From contig JARGPD010000001.1 in the NCBI GenBank assembly GCA_029212845.1, positions 33,881 through 77,739 on the forward strand: a stretch of 43,859 nucleotides of DNA, read 5' to 3'. How positions within the stretch are numbered: the first letter of the stretch is position 1; every line of letters starts with the position of its first letter. Below the pieces are notes generated by a model, which was given only the letters and a program-made list of their open reading frames with translations, searched no databases and was not told where the DNA came from. Below are positions 33,719-41,406 of this stretch, in pieces. The stretch is from Planctomycetota bacterium. Its GTDB lineage: Bacteria > Planctomycetota > UBA1135 > GCA-002686595. The translations under genes were made by a program, and so were the position numbers.

Positions 33719-33984
33719 TACTCGTCGAAGCCGCTCTCGACGAGGGCGACGAGGGCGGCCAGGGCCGCCTCGGCATCAGGGCCCGTGCAGCAGAGCTCGA
33801 GCTCGGACTCGCAGGCAGCTCCGAGGGTCATCAGCTCGAGGATGCTCTTGCCGTTGACCTCGATGCCCGAGCAGCGCACCCGCACGGTGGCCTCGAACTC
33901 CAGCGCCCGCGAGACGAAGGCGTGGCTGGGCCTGGCATGCAGGCCCTTGGGGTTCACGATCGGGACACACCGCCGGTGTTCCAT
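33718..33984 (-). CDS. ptsH: HPr-like phosphocarrier protein
   Basis: An 88-residue phosphocarrier of the PTS. The active-site stretch NPKGLHARPSHAFV puts the phosphorylated His at residue 16. The regulatory-site region VNGKSILELMTLGA has Ser47, the place where HPr kinase acts in many bacteria. It lies 27 bases after the EIIA-Ntr-like gene, downstream of rpoN and hpf, the arrangement of the nitrogen PTS (NPr). No Enzyme I or HPr kinase gene is in the window, so whether it is HPr or NPr cannot be settled. Role: probably regulatory rather than sugar uptake. Confidence 0.93.
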   Translation of the reverse strand: MEHRRCVPIVNPKGLHARPSHAFVSRALEFEATVRVRCSGIEVNGKSILELMTLGAACESELELCCTGPDAEAALAALVALVESGFDE

Positions 33985-34011
33985 GACGAGCGTGCCCCTG
34001 CTCCAGCCGGC

Positions 34012-34506
34012 CTAGAGGCCAGCCTTCTCCTTCAGCAGGCTGACGAGTTCCTTCTTGTTCTTCACGCGGACGGCGAAGTTGCGGAAGTCGACGTCCTGGG
34101 CCAGTCGCGCGACCCAGCGCATCATCTCGATGTGCTGCTCGGGGTCGTGGGACTCACCGGCCTGGTCCGGCCGCAGGACCGTGAAGACGATCTGGACCGG
34201 CTCGCGGTCCAAGGCCTGCCAGTCGAGCCCCGTGGGGTGGATCGAGAGGCTCGCGACCGCGCTCTCTAGCCCCTGGACCTTCACGTGCGGGATCGCGATG
34301 CCCTTGCCAATCCCCGTGGAAGCGGCCTTCTCCCGCTCGAGCAAGGCGCTGTGCGCTCGCTCTGCCGTGGCCTCATCCAGGAGGCCCCCGGAGCGGAGGT
34401 TCTTGATGAGCTCGGCGAGGGTGTCCTCCTTGTTAGCGCTCTTGAGGCGCACGGAGCAACCCTTGGGGTCGAACAGCTTCCAGAAGTCGGGGGTGCGAGT
34501 GGGCAT
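34012..34506 (-). CDS. ptsN: PTS EIIA-Ntr-like regulatory phosphoprotein
   Basis: A 164-residue protein of the fructose/nitrogen EIIA family. The phospho-acceptor is His74 in GIGKGIAIPHVKV; later VQIVFTVLRPD and HIEMMRWVARL fit the fold. It starts at the ATG at 34506; the longer frame would translate the G/C homopolymer and is rejected. Context, downstream of rpoN and hpf and upstream of an HPr, is that of ptsN (PtsN/EIIA-Ntr), which tunes K+ transport, nitrogen and stress responses in Proteobacteria. No membrane EIIB/EIIC parts are nearby, so a regulatory role is likely. Confidence 0.9.
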   Translation of the reverse strand: MPTRTPDFWKLFDPKGCSVRLKSANKEDTLAELIKNLRSGGLLDEATAERAHSALLEREKAASTGIGKGIAIPHVKVQGLESAVASLSIHPTGLDWQALDREPVQIVFTVLRPDQAGESHDPEQHIEMMRWVARLAQDVDFRNFAVRVKNKKELVSLLKEKAGL

Positions 34507-34573
34507 CGTTGGGATGACGCGGATCGAGGAACTTGGGAGGCCGCCAGCATAACACAGCCGAGCCCCTGGACGT

Positions 34574-34633
<60 letters not shown>

Positions 34634-34654
34634 CGACTCTGGCACCTAGACGCC

Positions 34655-34954
34655 CTAGCGGCGGCGGGTGTCCATGGCCTTTTCACGCTGCTTGCGGATG
34701 GTCCGCCCCATGCGTTCCACTGCGATATCTACCGCTGCGCGAGGGTTCTCACCCGTCTGCTCCACGACCATGGGGTCGACGCCGTCCACCTTGGCCACCA
34801 GCTCGACCGTGTGGTCCAGATGCTGCTGGTCTAGGTTGGCGCGGATCGAGCTCAGCCTGTCGTTGAACTTGGCGAGACCGGCAACCTTCTCTTCGACGAA
34901 GGTGCGCAGGTCGGCCCTGTACTCCTTGGAAAGCAGGGAGACTTCGATGATCAT
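34655..34954 (-). CDS. hpf: Ribosome hibernation promoting factor, short form
   Basis: A 99-residue protein of the HPF/RaiA (YfiA) family, which binds the 30S decoding site and silences or dimerises ribosomes in stationary phase. The opening MIIEVSLLSKEYRADLRTFV and DHTVELVAKVDG, then PRAAVDIAVERMGRTIRKQR, follow the beta-alpha-beta pattern of the family (helix with paired Lys/Arg). It lacks the C-terminal dimerisation domain of long HPF. The rpoN-hpf-ptsN order is conserved in many Gram-negatives; here truA is inserted between rpoN and hpf. Confidence 0.92.
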   Translation of the reverse strand: MIIEVSLLSKEYRADLRTFVEEKVAGLAKFNDRLSSIRANLDQQHLDHTVELVAKVDGVDPMVVEQTGENPRAAVDIAVERMGRTIRKQREKAMDTRRR

Positions 34955-35308
34955 CTAGGGGTTCTCCTATAGAGGAAAGAGGTTGAGTCCCCTGCACGGG
35001 GACCCGGTAGGGACATGGCCAGCGCCTGGAACCCACCGCCTTGGGCTCCGAGGTGCATGACACCTTGTGGCAGCTTCGCCGCCCCGGTCACCCGACCGGG
35101 AGGACCTACGAGGTCCTGGGGCTGGGCGCTCCTCGAGCGCCAGGGAAGCTCGTGCATGGGTGAGGATCAAGGTGTTCAAGCCACGGGAATTGTGGGCTAG
35201 GACGGCCCGGCCTACAAGGCTGCTTGTGGCCCATTCCCATCGACTGCATGTCGGGCCCGCCTGTAGGCCCTCCCCATGATCCAGGCTCGACCACTTCGCC
35301 CGCGGGGG
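34955..35308. other. Spacer between truA and hpf with small hairpins
   Basis: 354 bases with no credible gene. It has two neighbouring perfect hairpins, AGGACCT/AGGTCCT (35101-35117, 3-base loop) and GGCGCT/AGCGCC (35125-35141, 5-base loop). Their place about 170-200 bases after truA could mark the end of its transcript; the hpf promoter should lie to the left of them. Confidence 0.5.
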
Positions 35309-36064
35309 CTAGCCGCGCCAACCATCTGGATACTTTACGGAGACCAGGTACAAACCCTCGGCGGGCGCCGTCGGCCCGGCGAACTTGCGGTCCTTCGCGG
35401 CCAGGATCTCGGCCACGGCATCGGGCTCGACCTGCCCCCGCCCGACCTGGATCAGGGTCCCCGCCAGGGTCCGCACCATGTTGTAGAGGAACCCGTTGCC
35501 CCCCACCACGATGCCCAGGCCTGCGCGCCTTGGGATGAGGTGCACGCCGAAGATCCGGCGCACGTTGGTCGCCCTGGGCGAGCCCGCGCTCGCCAGGGAG
35601 GTGAAGTCGTGCTCACCGACGAGGTGCCGCGCGCCGGCGCGCATCAGGTCCACGTCCAGGTCCCCGCGCACGAAGGTCGCACGCCCCGCGCTGAACGGGC
35701 TGCGGAAGCGCCCCAGCTCCATCATGTAGGCGTAGCGCTTGCCGACCGCACTGCGCTGGGCGTGGAACTCCGGCGTGCAGGTCTCGAGGTCGCGCACCAC
35801 CACGCCCTCGACGAGGTGCGCGTTCAGCGCGTGCCACAGGCGGTTGTCATCGAGGTGCGTGTCGATGTGGAAGTTGGCCACCTGGGCCAGGGCGTGCACG
35901 CCGGTGTCCGTGCGACCCGAGCCGCGCACCGTGACCGCGTCGCCGGTCAGGGACTCGAGCGCCTCCTCCAGGGACTGCTGGACGGACTCGAAGCCGTCCT
36001 GGCGCTGCCAGCCGAAGAAGCGGGAGCCGTCGTAGGCGACTCGGATGCGGATGTTGCGGGTCAC
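35309..36064 (-). CDS. truA: tRNA pseudouridine(38-40) synthase TruA
   Basis: A 251-residue enzyme making pseudouridine in the anticodon arm. Seen: RIRVAYDGSRFFGWQRQ at the start, the catalytic Asp53 in GSGRTDTGVHALAQVA, then GKRYAYMMELG, HDFTSLASAG and GNGFLYNMVRTLAGTLIQVG, all classic. The start is a GTG at 36064, where the family similarity begins; the ATG further upstream adds an unmatched piece. It lies 93 bases after rpoN. The insertion of truA into the rpoN-hpf-ptsN group is not usual. Confidence 0.96.
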   Translation of the reverse strand: MTRNIRIRVAYDGSRFFGWQRQDGFESVQQSLEEALESLTGDAVTVRGSGRTDTGVHALAQVANFHIDTHLDDNRLWHALNAHLVEGVVVRDLETCTPEFHAQRSAVGKRYAYMMELGRFRSPFSAGRATFVRGDLDVDLMRAGARHLVGEHDFTSLASAGSPRATNVRRIFGVHLIPRRAGLGIVVGGNGFLYNMVRTLAGTLIQVGRGQVEPDAVAEILAAKDRKFAGPTAPAEGLYLVSVKYPDGWRG

Positions 36065-36157
36065 GGGCAAGAGGATACGCCGCGCGCCGGGGCTGCCCAC
36101 GCTGAGCCCCTGGTTTCAGCGGTCTCGCCCCAGCGATCGGGAGGTGTCAGCCGGGCC

Positions 36158-37651
36158 CTAGCCCGCCAGGTAGTCCCGGCGCCGGTAGGAGCTCGGCAGG
36201 CCGAGCTCACGGCGGTACTTGGCGACCGTGCGGCGCGCCAGCTGGTAGCCCCGTGCGGCCATCGCCGCGACGATCTCCTCGTCCGAGAGCGGCGTGCGCT
36301 TGTCCTCCTCGGCGACAATGCGCCCGACGAGCTCACGCACGTCGATGCGGGCGGCACCGGCGCCGGCACCAGGGCCGTGTTCCGCCCCAGGCTGCTCCCC
36401 GGCCGAGGCCTGGAAGAAGTGCTTGAGCGCGAAGACGCCCCAGGGCGTCCACACGTACTTGCCTGCGACCGCGCGGCTGACGGTGCTGCGGTGCACGCCG
36501 ATCAGGTCCGCGACCTCGCCCATGCGCAGGGGCACCAGGTGCCCCGGGCCATGCTCGAGGAAGGGCCGCTGGTGGGCGAAGACCGCGCGCGCGACGCGCA
36601 GCAGGGTGGTCTTGCGCTGCTCGACCGCGTCGACGATCCAGCGCGCCTGGTCGAGCTTGCCGCGCAGGTAGCTCTTGAGGCCCGAGTCGCCGCCGCGCGC
36701 CAGGCCGCGCAGCTGCTCGTCCACACCGACCTTGGGCCACGCGGCGCCGTCGACGCGCACGCTGAAGCCGTCCGGGCCCTCTTCGACGATCACCTCGGGG
36801 TGGATCGCCGGGGCCGTCGCGGTCGATGCCGAAGCCAGGGGCGAGCCGACGCTCGCTAGGCGCCCGAGCAGGCGGCCGAGCTCGCCGAGCTCGAGGCCGA
36901 GGGCGGCGGCGACGCTGGGCAGCTTGTTCGAGGAGAGCTCCTCGAGGAAGTCGATGAGCAGGGTCTCGAGCAGGGCCAGGTCGGGGTCCGCGGGATCCAG
37001 CTGCAGGAGCAGGGCCTCGATCGCGTTGCGCGCGCCGACGCCGGCCGGCTCGAGCTTGTGCAGCACGGCGATCGCGTCGGCGAGGGCCGCGTCCTGGTCG
37101 AGCGGCTCGCCCTCCTCGGTGAGCTCCTCCTCGAGCGGGAAGCGCTGGAGGAGGCCGGCGTGGCGCATGCCCATCAGGAGGGCGTCGTCGTCCTGGGTCA
37201 GGAGGCCACGCTCGTCGAGCTCGAGGGTGAGGTGCCGGACCCACGCCTCCTGGCGCGGTCCGTCGAAGTCGAAGAAGGCCAGCTGCTCGATGAGGCGATC
37301 GGCGAGCGGCGCCTCGGGGGCCGGTTGGCTGTTCAGCCACTCGGAGTGGCGGTCGCTGGCCTCGGAGCCGCCGGGGCTGCGGCGCGGCGCGCTGAAGTCG
37401 TCGCGCTCCGCGTCCCCGTCGTAGCCCTCGCTGCGCGCCGCGTCGGAGGGCGTCTCCGCGCCCGGGGGCGCCTCTGCGCTGCCGCTCGGCTCATCCAGGG
37501 TCAGGGCCTCGTTGCTCTCGAAGGCGTCGCGCAGGTAGGCGCTCAGCTCGAAGGCGGGCAGCTCCAGGATCGTCAGCGACGGCAGGAGTCGCGCCGACAG
37601 GCGCTGCTCCTGGTGCAATCCCTGGTTGAGTCTTGGTCTGGGGCCTGCCAT
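36158..37651 (-). CDS. rpoN: RNA polymerase sigma-54 factor
   Basis: A 497-residue sigma factor for -24/-12 promoters that need AAA+ activators. Region I is seen at the start (GLHQEQRLSARLLPSLTILE, LPAFELSAYLRDAFESNEAL), then the acidic region II, the core-binding part, the HTH (IGVHRSTVSRAVAGKYVWTP with WGVFALKHFF) and the RpoN box ARRTVAKYRRELGLPSS near 472. Taken from the ATG at 37651. The RpoN box reads KYRREL where most have KYREML. The acidic region II is long (DEPSGSAEAPPGAETPSD). Downstream come truA, hpf, ptsN and ptsH. No enhancer-binding protein gene is in the window. Confidence 0.96.
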   Translation of the reverse strand: MAGPRPRLNQGLHQEQRLSARLLPSLTILELPAFELSAYLRDAFESNEALTLDEPSGSAEAPPGAETPSDAARSEGYDGDAERDDFSAPRRSPGGSEASDRHSEWLNSQPAPEAPLADRLIEQLAFFDFDGPRQEAWVRHLTLELDERGLLTQDDDALLMGMRHAGLLQRFPLEEELTEEGEPLDQDAALADAIAVLHKLEPAGVGARNAIEALLLQLDPADPDLALLETLLIDFLEELSSNKLPSVAAALGLELGELGRLLGRLASVGSPLASASTATAPAIHPEVIVEEGPDGFSVRVDGAAWPKVGVDEQLRGLARGGDSGLKSYLRGKLDQARWIVDAVEQRKTTLLRVARAVFAHQRPFLEHGPGHLVPLRMGEVADLIGVHRSTVSRAVAGKYVWTPWGVFALKHFFQASAGEQPGAEHGPGAGAGAARIDVRELVGRIVAEEDKRTPLSDEEIVAAMAARGYQLARRTVAKYRRELGLPSSYRRRDYLAG

Positions 37652-37742
37652 GGCGGAAACCATCGACAGGAACCGGGAAGAGATTGAGCATTCCAAGCCA
37701 GACCGGAAGAGCTTTCCGACATCCCTGGGGCTGCCCCGCCTC

Positions 37743-38525
37743 AGTAGCGCTCGAGGAGAACCCGCACGACCTCGCCAGCGGCCACGTCGATCCGAATCTT
37801 CCGCTCGGGAGCACCCAGCTCCGTCAGTCCGAGCTCGGGCTCGAGGGCAAGGTACCGCCCGTGCGGGGTCAGTTCGTAGCTACCAGGCTTCAAGAGCACC
37901 GAGAACGGGCGACCCGGTCTTCGGCGATCCTCCGAAGAGTAGGTCCAGTTGGGGTGCTAGCCCTCCATGTTGCTGCCCTCCTTGAAGTGAGTCACATCGA
38001 TCCCGACGGAATCAAGATCCGGCCAGCCCTCGACATCGGGCACTTCGACGATGAGCCCCCTAGACTCGACGCGTCCGACACCACCTCGGCATCCTCGCCC
38101 CCGAGAGTGACGGCGAGCGGGCTTGCTGCTTGGCGCGGGAGGGTCCAACTGCCCGCGTGATCGTGGAAGCGGACATCCAAGGTGCCTACTGGGATGGTAT
38201 GGATGCGCACCCCGCCCAAGAGCTCGTCAGCGAAGAGCAGGCGGCGTACCAGGGGCCTTCCACCGTGCTCCAAGAAGATCCGCCCGAGGTCCTTGTCCAG
38301 ACCTGTCTCCGCGATTCCCTCTGGGTGATCTACGAGTCGGACTCCTAGGGCGCCAAGCTGGTCGATCGGGTGAACAGGGACGGGATGCGCGGGACTCCAC
38401 CATCAAGTCGCTCCGCCCAGTGCTCACCCTCAACGGGCTCGAAACCAGGGAAGTTCGCCTCGTTGCGAGTGGCGAGACGAAGAAGGCCAAGATGCACAGG
38501 ACCAGGGACAGCGACCGAGGTCACT
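37743..38525 (-). pseudogene. Decayed gene for a secreted protein
   Basis: Read on the minus strand, protein-like sequence passes through several frames. A hydrophobic start (SLSLVLCILAFFVSPLAT, about 38465-38520) looks like a signal peptide. After frameshifts come HPVPVHPIDQLGALGVRLVD and GGVRIHTIPVGTLDVRFHDH; after another come ESRGLIVEVPDVEGWPDLDS and an in-frame TAG at 37957. Beyond it the same frame runs on as PFSVLLKPGSYELTPHGRYL to GEVVRVLLERY and a stop at 37743. At least three lesions mean it is broken. The closing beta-strands resemble carboxypeptidase-regulatory-like domains, but I cannot name the family. With the non-coding stretches on both sides, it fills the gap between recR and rpoN; 38526-38707 holds nothing else that I recognise. 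Confidence 0.6.
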
Positions 38526-38707
38526 TCCTGACTCTCTCCTTGTGTGTGAGATTGGGAGGGGGATCCCCACACCGCATTAGGAAACGCAGTTCGAGCTCAA
38601 TCGCCGACGGGATTCCACCACGGCACGGCACAAACCTGGCCATCCATGAGGTTGCGCTCCACAACTGCCCCCCCACATCCGAGAGTCACCAGCTTGGCTC
38701 ACGCTCG

Positions 38708-39331
38708 CTAGCGGCGCCGGAGCGGCCGGCGGTCTTCGATCGCGTCCTCGAGCACGCCCTTGTGCAGGTACTCGATGCCGCTGCCGGCTGGCAGGCCGCG
38801 GGCGAGGCGCGTGACGCGCACCTCGACCCCGGTCGACTCGATCGCCTCGAGCACCAGCAAGAGCGTCGCCTCGCCCTCCTTGTCCGGGTCCATGCCCAGC
38901 ACGATCTCCTCGATGCGCTCACCGCCTTCGCGCGCCCCCGCGTTGAGGCGCTCGACGAGGCCGCCGATACCGAGGTGCTGCACCGCGCCGCCCTCGGCCG
39001 GGTTGTAGCTGCCCATCAGCACGTGGTAGCGGCCGGGCCAGACCTCCGCGCGCTCGACGCTCTCGACGTGGCTCGGCTCCTCGACGACCAGCACGCGCGA
39101 GGCGTCGCGGTCCTGGTCGGCGCAGACGTCACAGGGATCGTCCTCGCAGACGTTGCGACAGATCTTGCAGCGCGTCGTGTCGCGCACGGCGGTCTCGATC
39201 GCCCGCGCGAGGATGCGCGAGCCGGGATCGCGCAAGATGTGCAGCGCGAGTCGCTCGGCCGTGCGACGCCCGACGCCGGGCAGGCGCGCGAATGCGTCGA
39301 CGAGCGCTTCGAGGGGCGCCGGGTAGGCCAT
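38708..39331 (-). CDS. recR: Recombination mediator RecR
   Basis: A 207-residue protein helping RecA load at gaps (RecFOR pathway). The HhH part is LVDAFARLPGVGRRTAERLA, then a zinc finger CKICRNVCEDDPCDVC (55-70), a Toprim domain starting VLVVEEPSHVESVER, and LGMDPDKEGEATLLL in place of the usual ATNPTVEGEAT. It ends KGVLEDAIEDRRPLRRR. It starts 2 bases after the YbaB/EbfC gene, the conserved dnaX-ybaB-recR order. Confidence 0.97.
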   Translation of the reverse strand: MAYPAPLEALVDAFARLPGVGRRTAERLALHILRDPGSRILARAIETAVRDTTRCKICRNVCEDDPCDVCADQDRDASRVLVVEEPSHVESVERAEVWPGRYHVLMGSYNPAEGGAVQHLGIGGLVERLNAGAREGGERIEEIVLGMDPDKEGEATLLLVLEAIESTGVEVRVTRLARGLPAGSGIEYLHKGVLEDAIEDRRPLRRR

Positions 39332-39333
39332 GG

Positions 39334-39657
39334 CTACATCAGACCGGGGAGGTTGAGTCCGCCGGTCACCTTGGCCATCTCGTCGGTGGAGGTCTTCTCC
39401 GCCTGACCCACCGCGTCGCGCACGGCGAGCAGGGTCATCTCCTCGAGGTCGGCGCGGCCGGCCGAGGCGACGAACTCGTCGGAGAAGGTCACCGAGAGCA
39501 CCTCCTTGGCGCAGGTCATCGTGACCACGACGGCGCGACCGCCGGCGGTGCCCTCGACCTTGCGGTCCTTGAGCTCCTCGCGCACGCGATCGAGCTCGCG
39601 CTGCATCTCTTGGGCTTGCTTCAAAAGGCTGCCCATGTCACCGAGGGAACCGCTCAT
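39334..39657 (-). CDS. ybaB: YbaB/EbfC nucleoid-associated protein
   Basis: A 107-residue DNA-binding protein forming tweezer-like dimers. MGSLLKQAQEMQRELDRVRE is the family start, followed by VEGTAGGRAVVVTMTCAKEV and the helix LEEMTLLAVRDAVGQAEKTS, ending MAKVTGGLNLPGLM as in the family. It sits between dnaX (30-base gap) and recR (2-base gap). The role of this family is still debated; nucleoid binding and a link to recombination are proposed. Confidence 0.95.
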   Translation of the reverse strand: MSGSLGDMGSLLKQAQEMQRELDRVREELKDRKVEGTAGGRAVVVTMTCAKEVLSVTFSDEFVASAGRADLEEMTLLAVRDAVGQAEKTSTDEMAKVTGGLNLPGLM

Positions 39658-39687
39658 CTTCTTAGGGGGGGTAGGAGTGGAGGGGGG

Positions 39688-41397
39688 TCAGTCGTGTTCG
39701 CGCTCGACCAGGCCACCGAAGGTCTCCGCGACCTTCTCGGTGAAGGGGTCGGGCTTGGGGAGGTCGGCCTTGGTCGGGACGCGGCCGAACTCGATCTGGA
39801 GCTCGATGTCGTGGCCGATGGCCTCGGCGAGGGCGCGGGCGATCGCCGTCTGCACCCGCGGGGCCTCGAGCAGCTTGCGGTCGGCATCGCCTAGTGGGCG
39901 CGTGGTCACCAGGGCCCGTCCGCCCTCGAGGCGGGTCAGCCGCGCGCCGCGGGCGAGCAGCCGCTGGACCTCGCCCTGGCGCCCGGCCAGGGAGTCGAGT
40001 GCCGCGCGCCAGTGGATCGCAGGGTCCGTGGGGCGGCCGCCCGGACCCGGGATGCCGGGGGGGTCCGGCTCCGGATGTTGGTGCTGGGTCGCCTGGGGCG
40101 GGGGCTGGTCGGGGGCCTGGCGCACGGGGGCGGCGCCGGGGCTGGTGTCCGGGCGCAGCATCGAAGGCCGGCGGGGGGCTGCGTCCTGGGCAGGGCGCTG
40201 CTGGGGCGCGGCGCCGCCGCTGGCCGGGGGGCGCGGGGCGACCTCACCCCCACCGGCGGCCAGGCGGCCCTCCATGGCAACGAGGCGTGCCTCGAGCTCG
40301 GCCAGGGGCCAGTCGCCGCCAGGCCGCGCGAGATCGAGCAGGGCGACCTCGAGCACGAGCCGCGACTGGGACGGCAGCTGGCGCATGCGCTCGCGGGCGG
40401 CGAGCAGCTCCTCGAGCCAGATCTGCAGGCGGTCGGCGCCGAGGCGCTTGGCGCGCGCGACGAGCACGACGCGCTCCTCCTCGCCGGCCTCGAGCATCGG
40501 CGCGTCGGCGCCGCAGAGTGCGACCACGAGGGTGTGCCGCAGGTGGTTCAAGAGGTGACCGAGGTACTCGCCCTCGCCACCCTCGCGCGAGGGCAGGAGG
40601 CTCATCACTGCCGAGCGGTCGTTGTCCTCGACGGCGGTGAGCAGCAGGTCGAGCTCGGCCAGGCCGCCCTCGCCGCCCAGCCGCGCCACGTCCTCGACCT
40701 TGGGGCTGGTGCCCGCGAGGGCGATCAGCTGGTCGGTCATCGACAGGGCGTCGCGCATGCCGCCGCGGGCGAGGCGAGCGACCTCGCGGCTGACGCCGGG
40801 CTCGGGCGTGAAGCCCTCGGCCTGCATCACGAAGTCGAGGCGACCCGCGATGTCGGTCTCGGAGATCGGCGACAGGCGCAGGATCTGGCAGCGCGACAGC
40901 ACGGTGTCGAGCAGCTTCTGGGGCTCGGTCGTCGCGAAGAGGAACTTGACGTGGGGCGGTGGCTCCTCGAGCGTCTTCAACAGGGCGTTGAAGGCGCTCT
41001 TCGAGAGCATGTGCACCTCGTCGATCAGGTAGATCTTGTGGCGCGCGGCCATCGGCGCGTAGGCCGCCTGCTCGCGCAGCTCGCGCACGTAGTCGACGCC
41101 GGTGTGGGACGCAGCATCGATCTCGATGATGTCGACCTCGTGGCCCTCGTCGGCGGCGACGCAGCGCTCGCAGACACCGCAGGGGTTCGGCGTCGGTCCC
41201 TCGACGCAGTTCAGCGCCTTGGCGAAGATCCTGGCGGTGGTCGTCTTGCCCGTGCCGCGCGGCCCGCAGAACAGGTAGGCATGGCCCACCCGATCGTCGC
41301 GGATCGCGCCGCGCAGGACCTCGGTCAGGTCCTTCTGCCCGACGACGGAGTCGAAGTCGCGGGGCCGGTACTTGCGGGCGAGGACGAGGTAGGACAT
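39688..41397 (-). CDS. dnaX: DNA polymerase III subunits gamma/tau
   Basis: A 569-residue clamp-loader ATPase. MSYLVLARKYRPRDFDSVVG is the typical start; Walker A GPRGTGKTTTARIFAKAL, zinc site CVEGPTPNPCGVCERC, Walker B and sensor LIDEVHMLS, VKFLFATTEPQKLLDTVLSRC follow. Residues about 375-460 are Pro/Ala/Gln-rich, a linker to a tau-type C-terminal domain (ALVTTRPLGDADRKLLEAPR). I see no A-rich slippery site, so a short gamma form from frameshifting is not supported. It follows the amidase gene by 9 bases and leads the dnaX-ybaB-recR group. Confidence 0.97.
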   Translation of the reverse strand: MSYLVLARKYRPRDFDSVVGQKDLTEVLRGAIRDDRVGHAYLFCGPRGTGKTTTARIFAKALNCVEGPTPNPCGVCERCVAADEGHEVDIIEIDAASHTGVDYVRELREQAAYAPMAARHKIYLIDEVHMLSKSAFNALLKTLEEPPPHVKFLFATTEPQKLLDTVLSRCQILRLSPISETDIAGRLDFVMQAEGFTPEPGVSREVARLARGGMRDALSMTDQLIALAGTSPKVEDVARLGGEGGLAELDLLLTAVEDNDRSAVMSLLPSREGGEGEYLGHLLNHLRHTLVVALCGADAPMLEAGEEERVVLVARAKRLGADRLQIWLEELLAARERMRQLPSQSRLVLEVALLDLARPGGDWPLAELEARLVAMEGRLAAGGGEVAPRPPASGGAAPQQRPAQDAAPRRPSMLRPDTSPGAAPVRQAPDQPPPQATQHQHPEPDPPGIPGPGGRPTDPAIHWRAALDSLAGRQGEVQRLLARGARLTRLEGGRALVTTRPLGDADRKLLEAPRVQTAIARALAEAIGHDIELQIEFGRVPTKADLPKPDPFTEKVAETFGGLVEREHD

Positions 41398-41406
41398 CGG
41401 TCCAGT

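Noticed and set aside
35106-35321. 71-codon minus frame between truA and hpf
   Set aside because: Pro/Gly-rich composition, overlaps the truA end and the hairpins, no ribosome site or similarity.
39688-41397. Programmed frameshift for a short gamma form of dnaX
   Set aside because: No A-rich slippery heptamer is visible in the gene.
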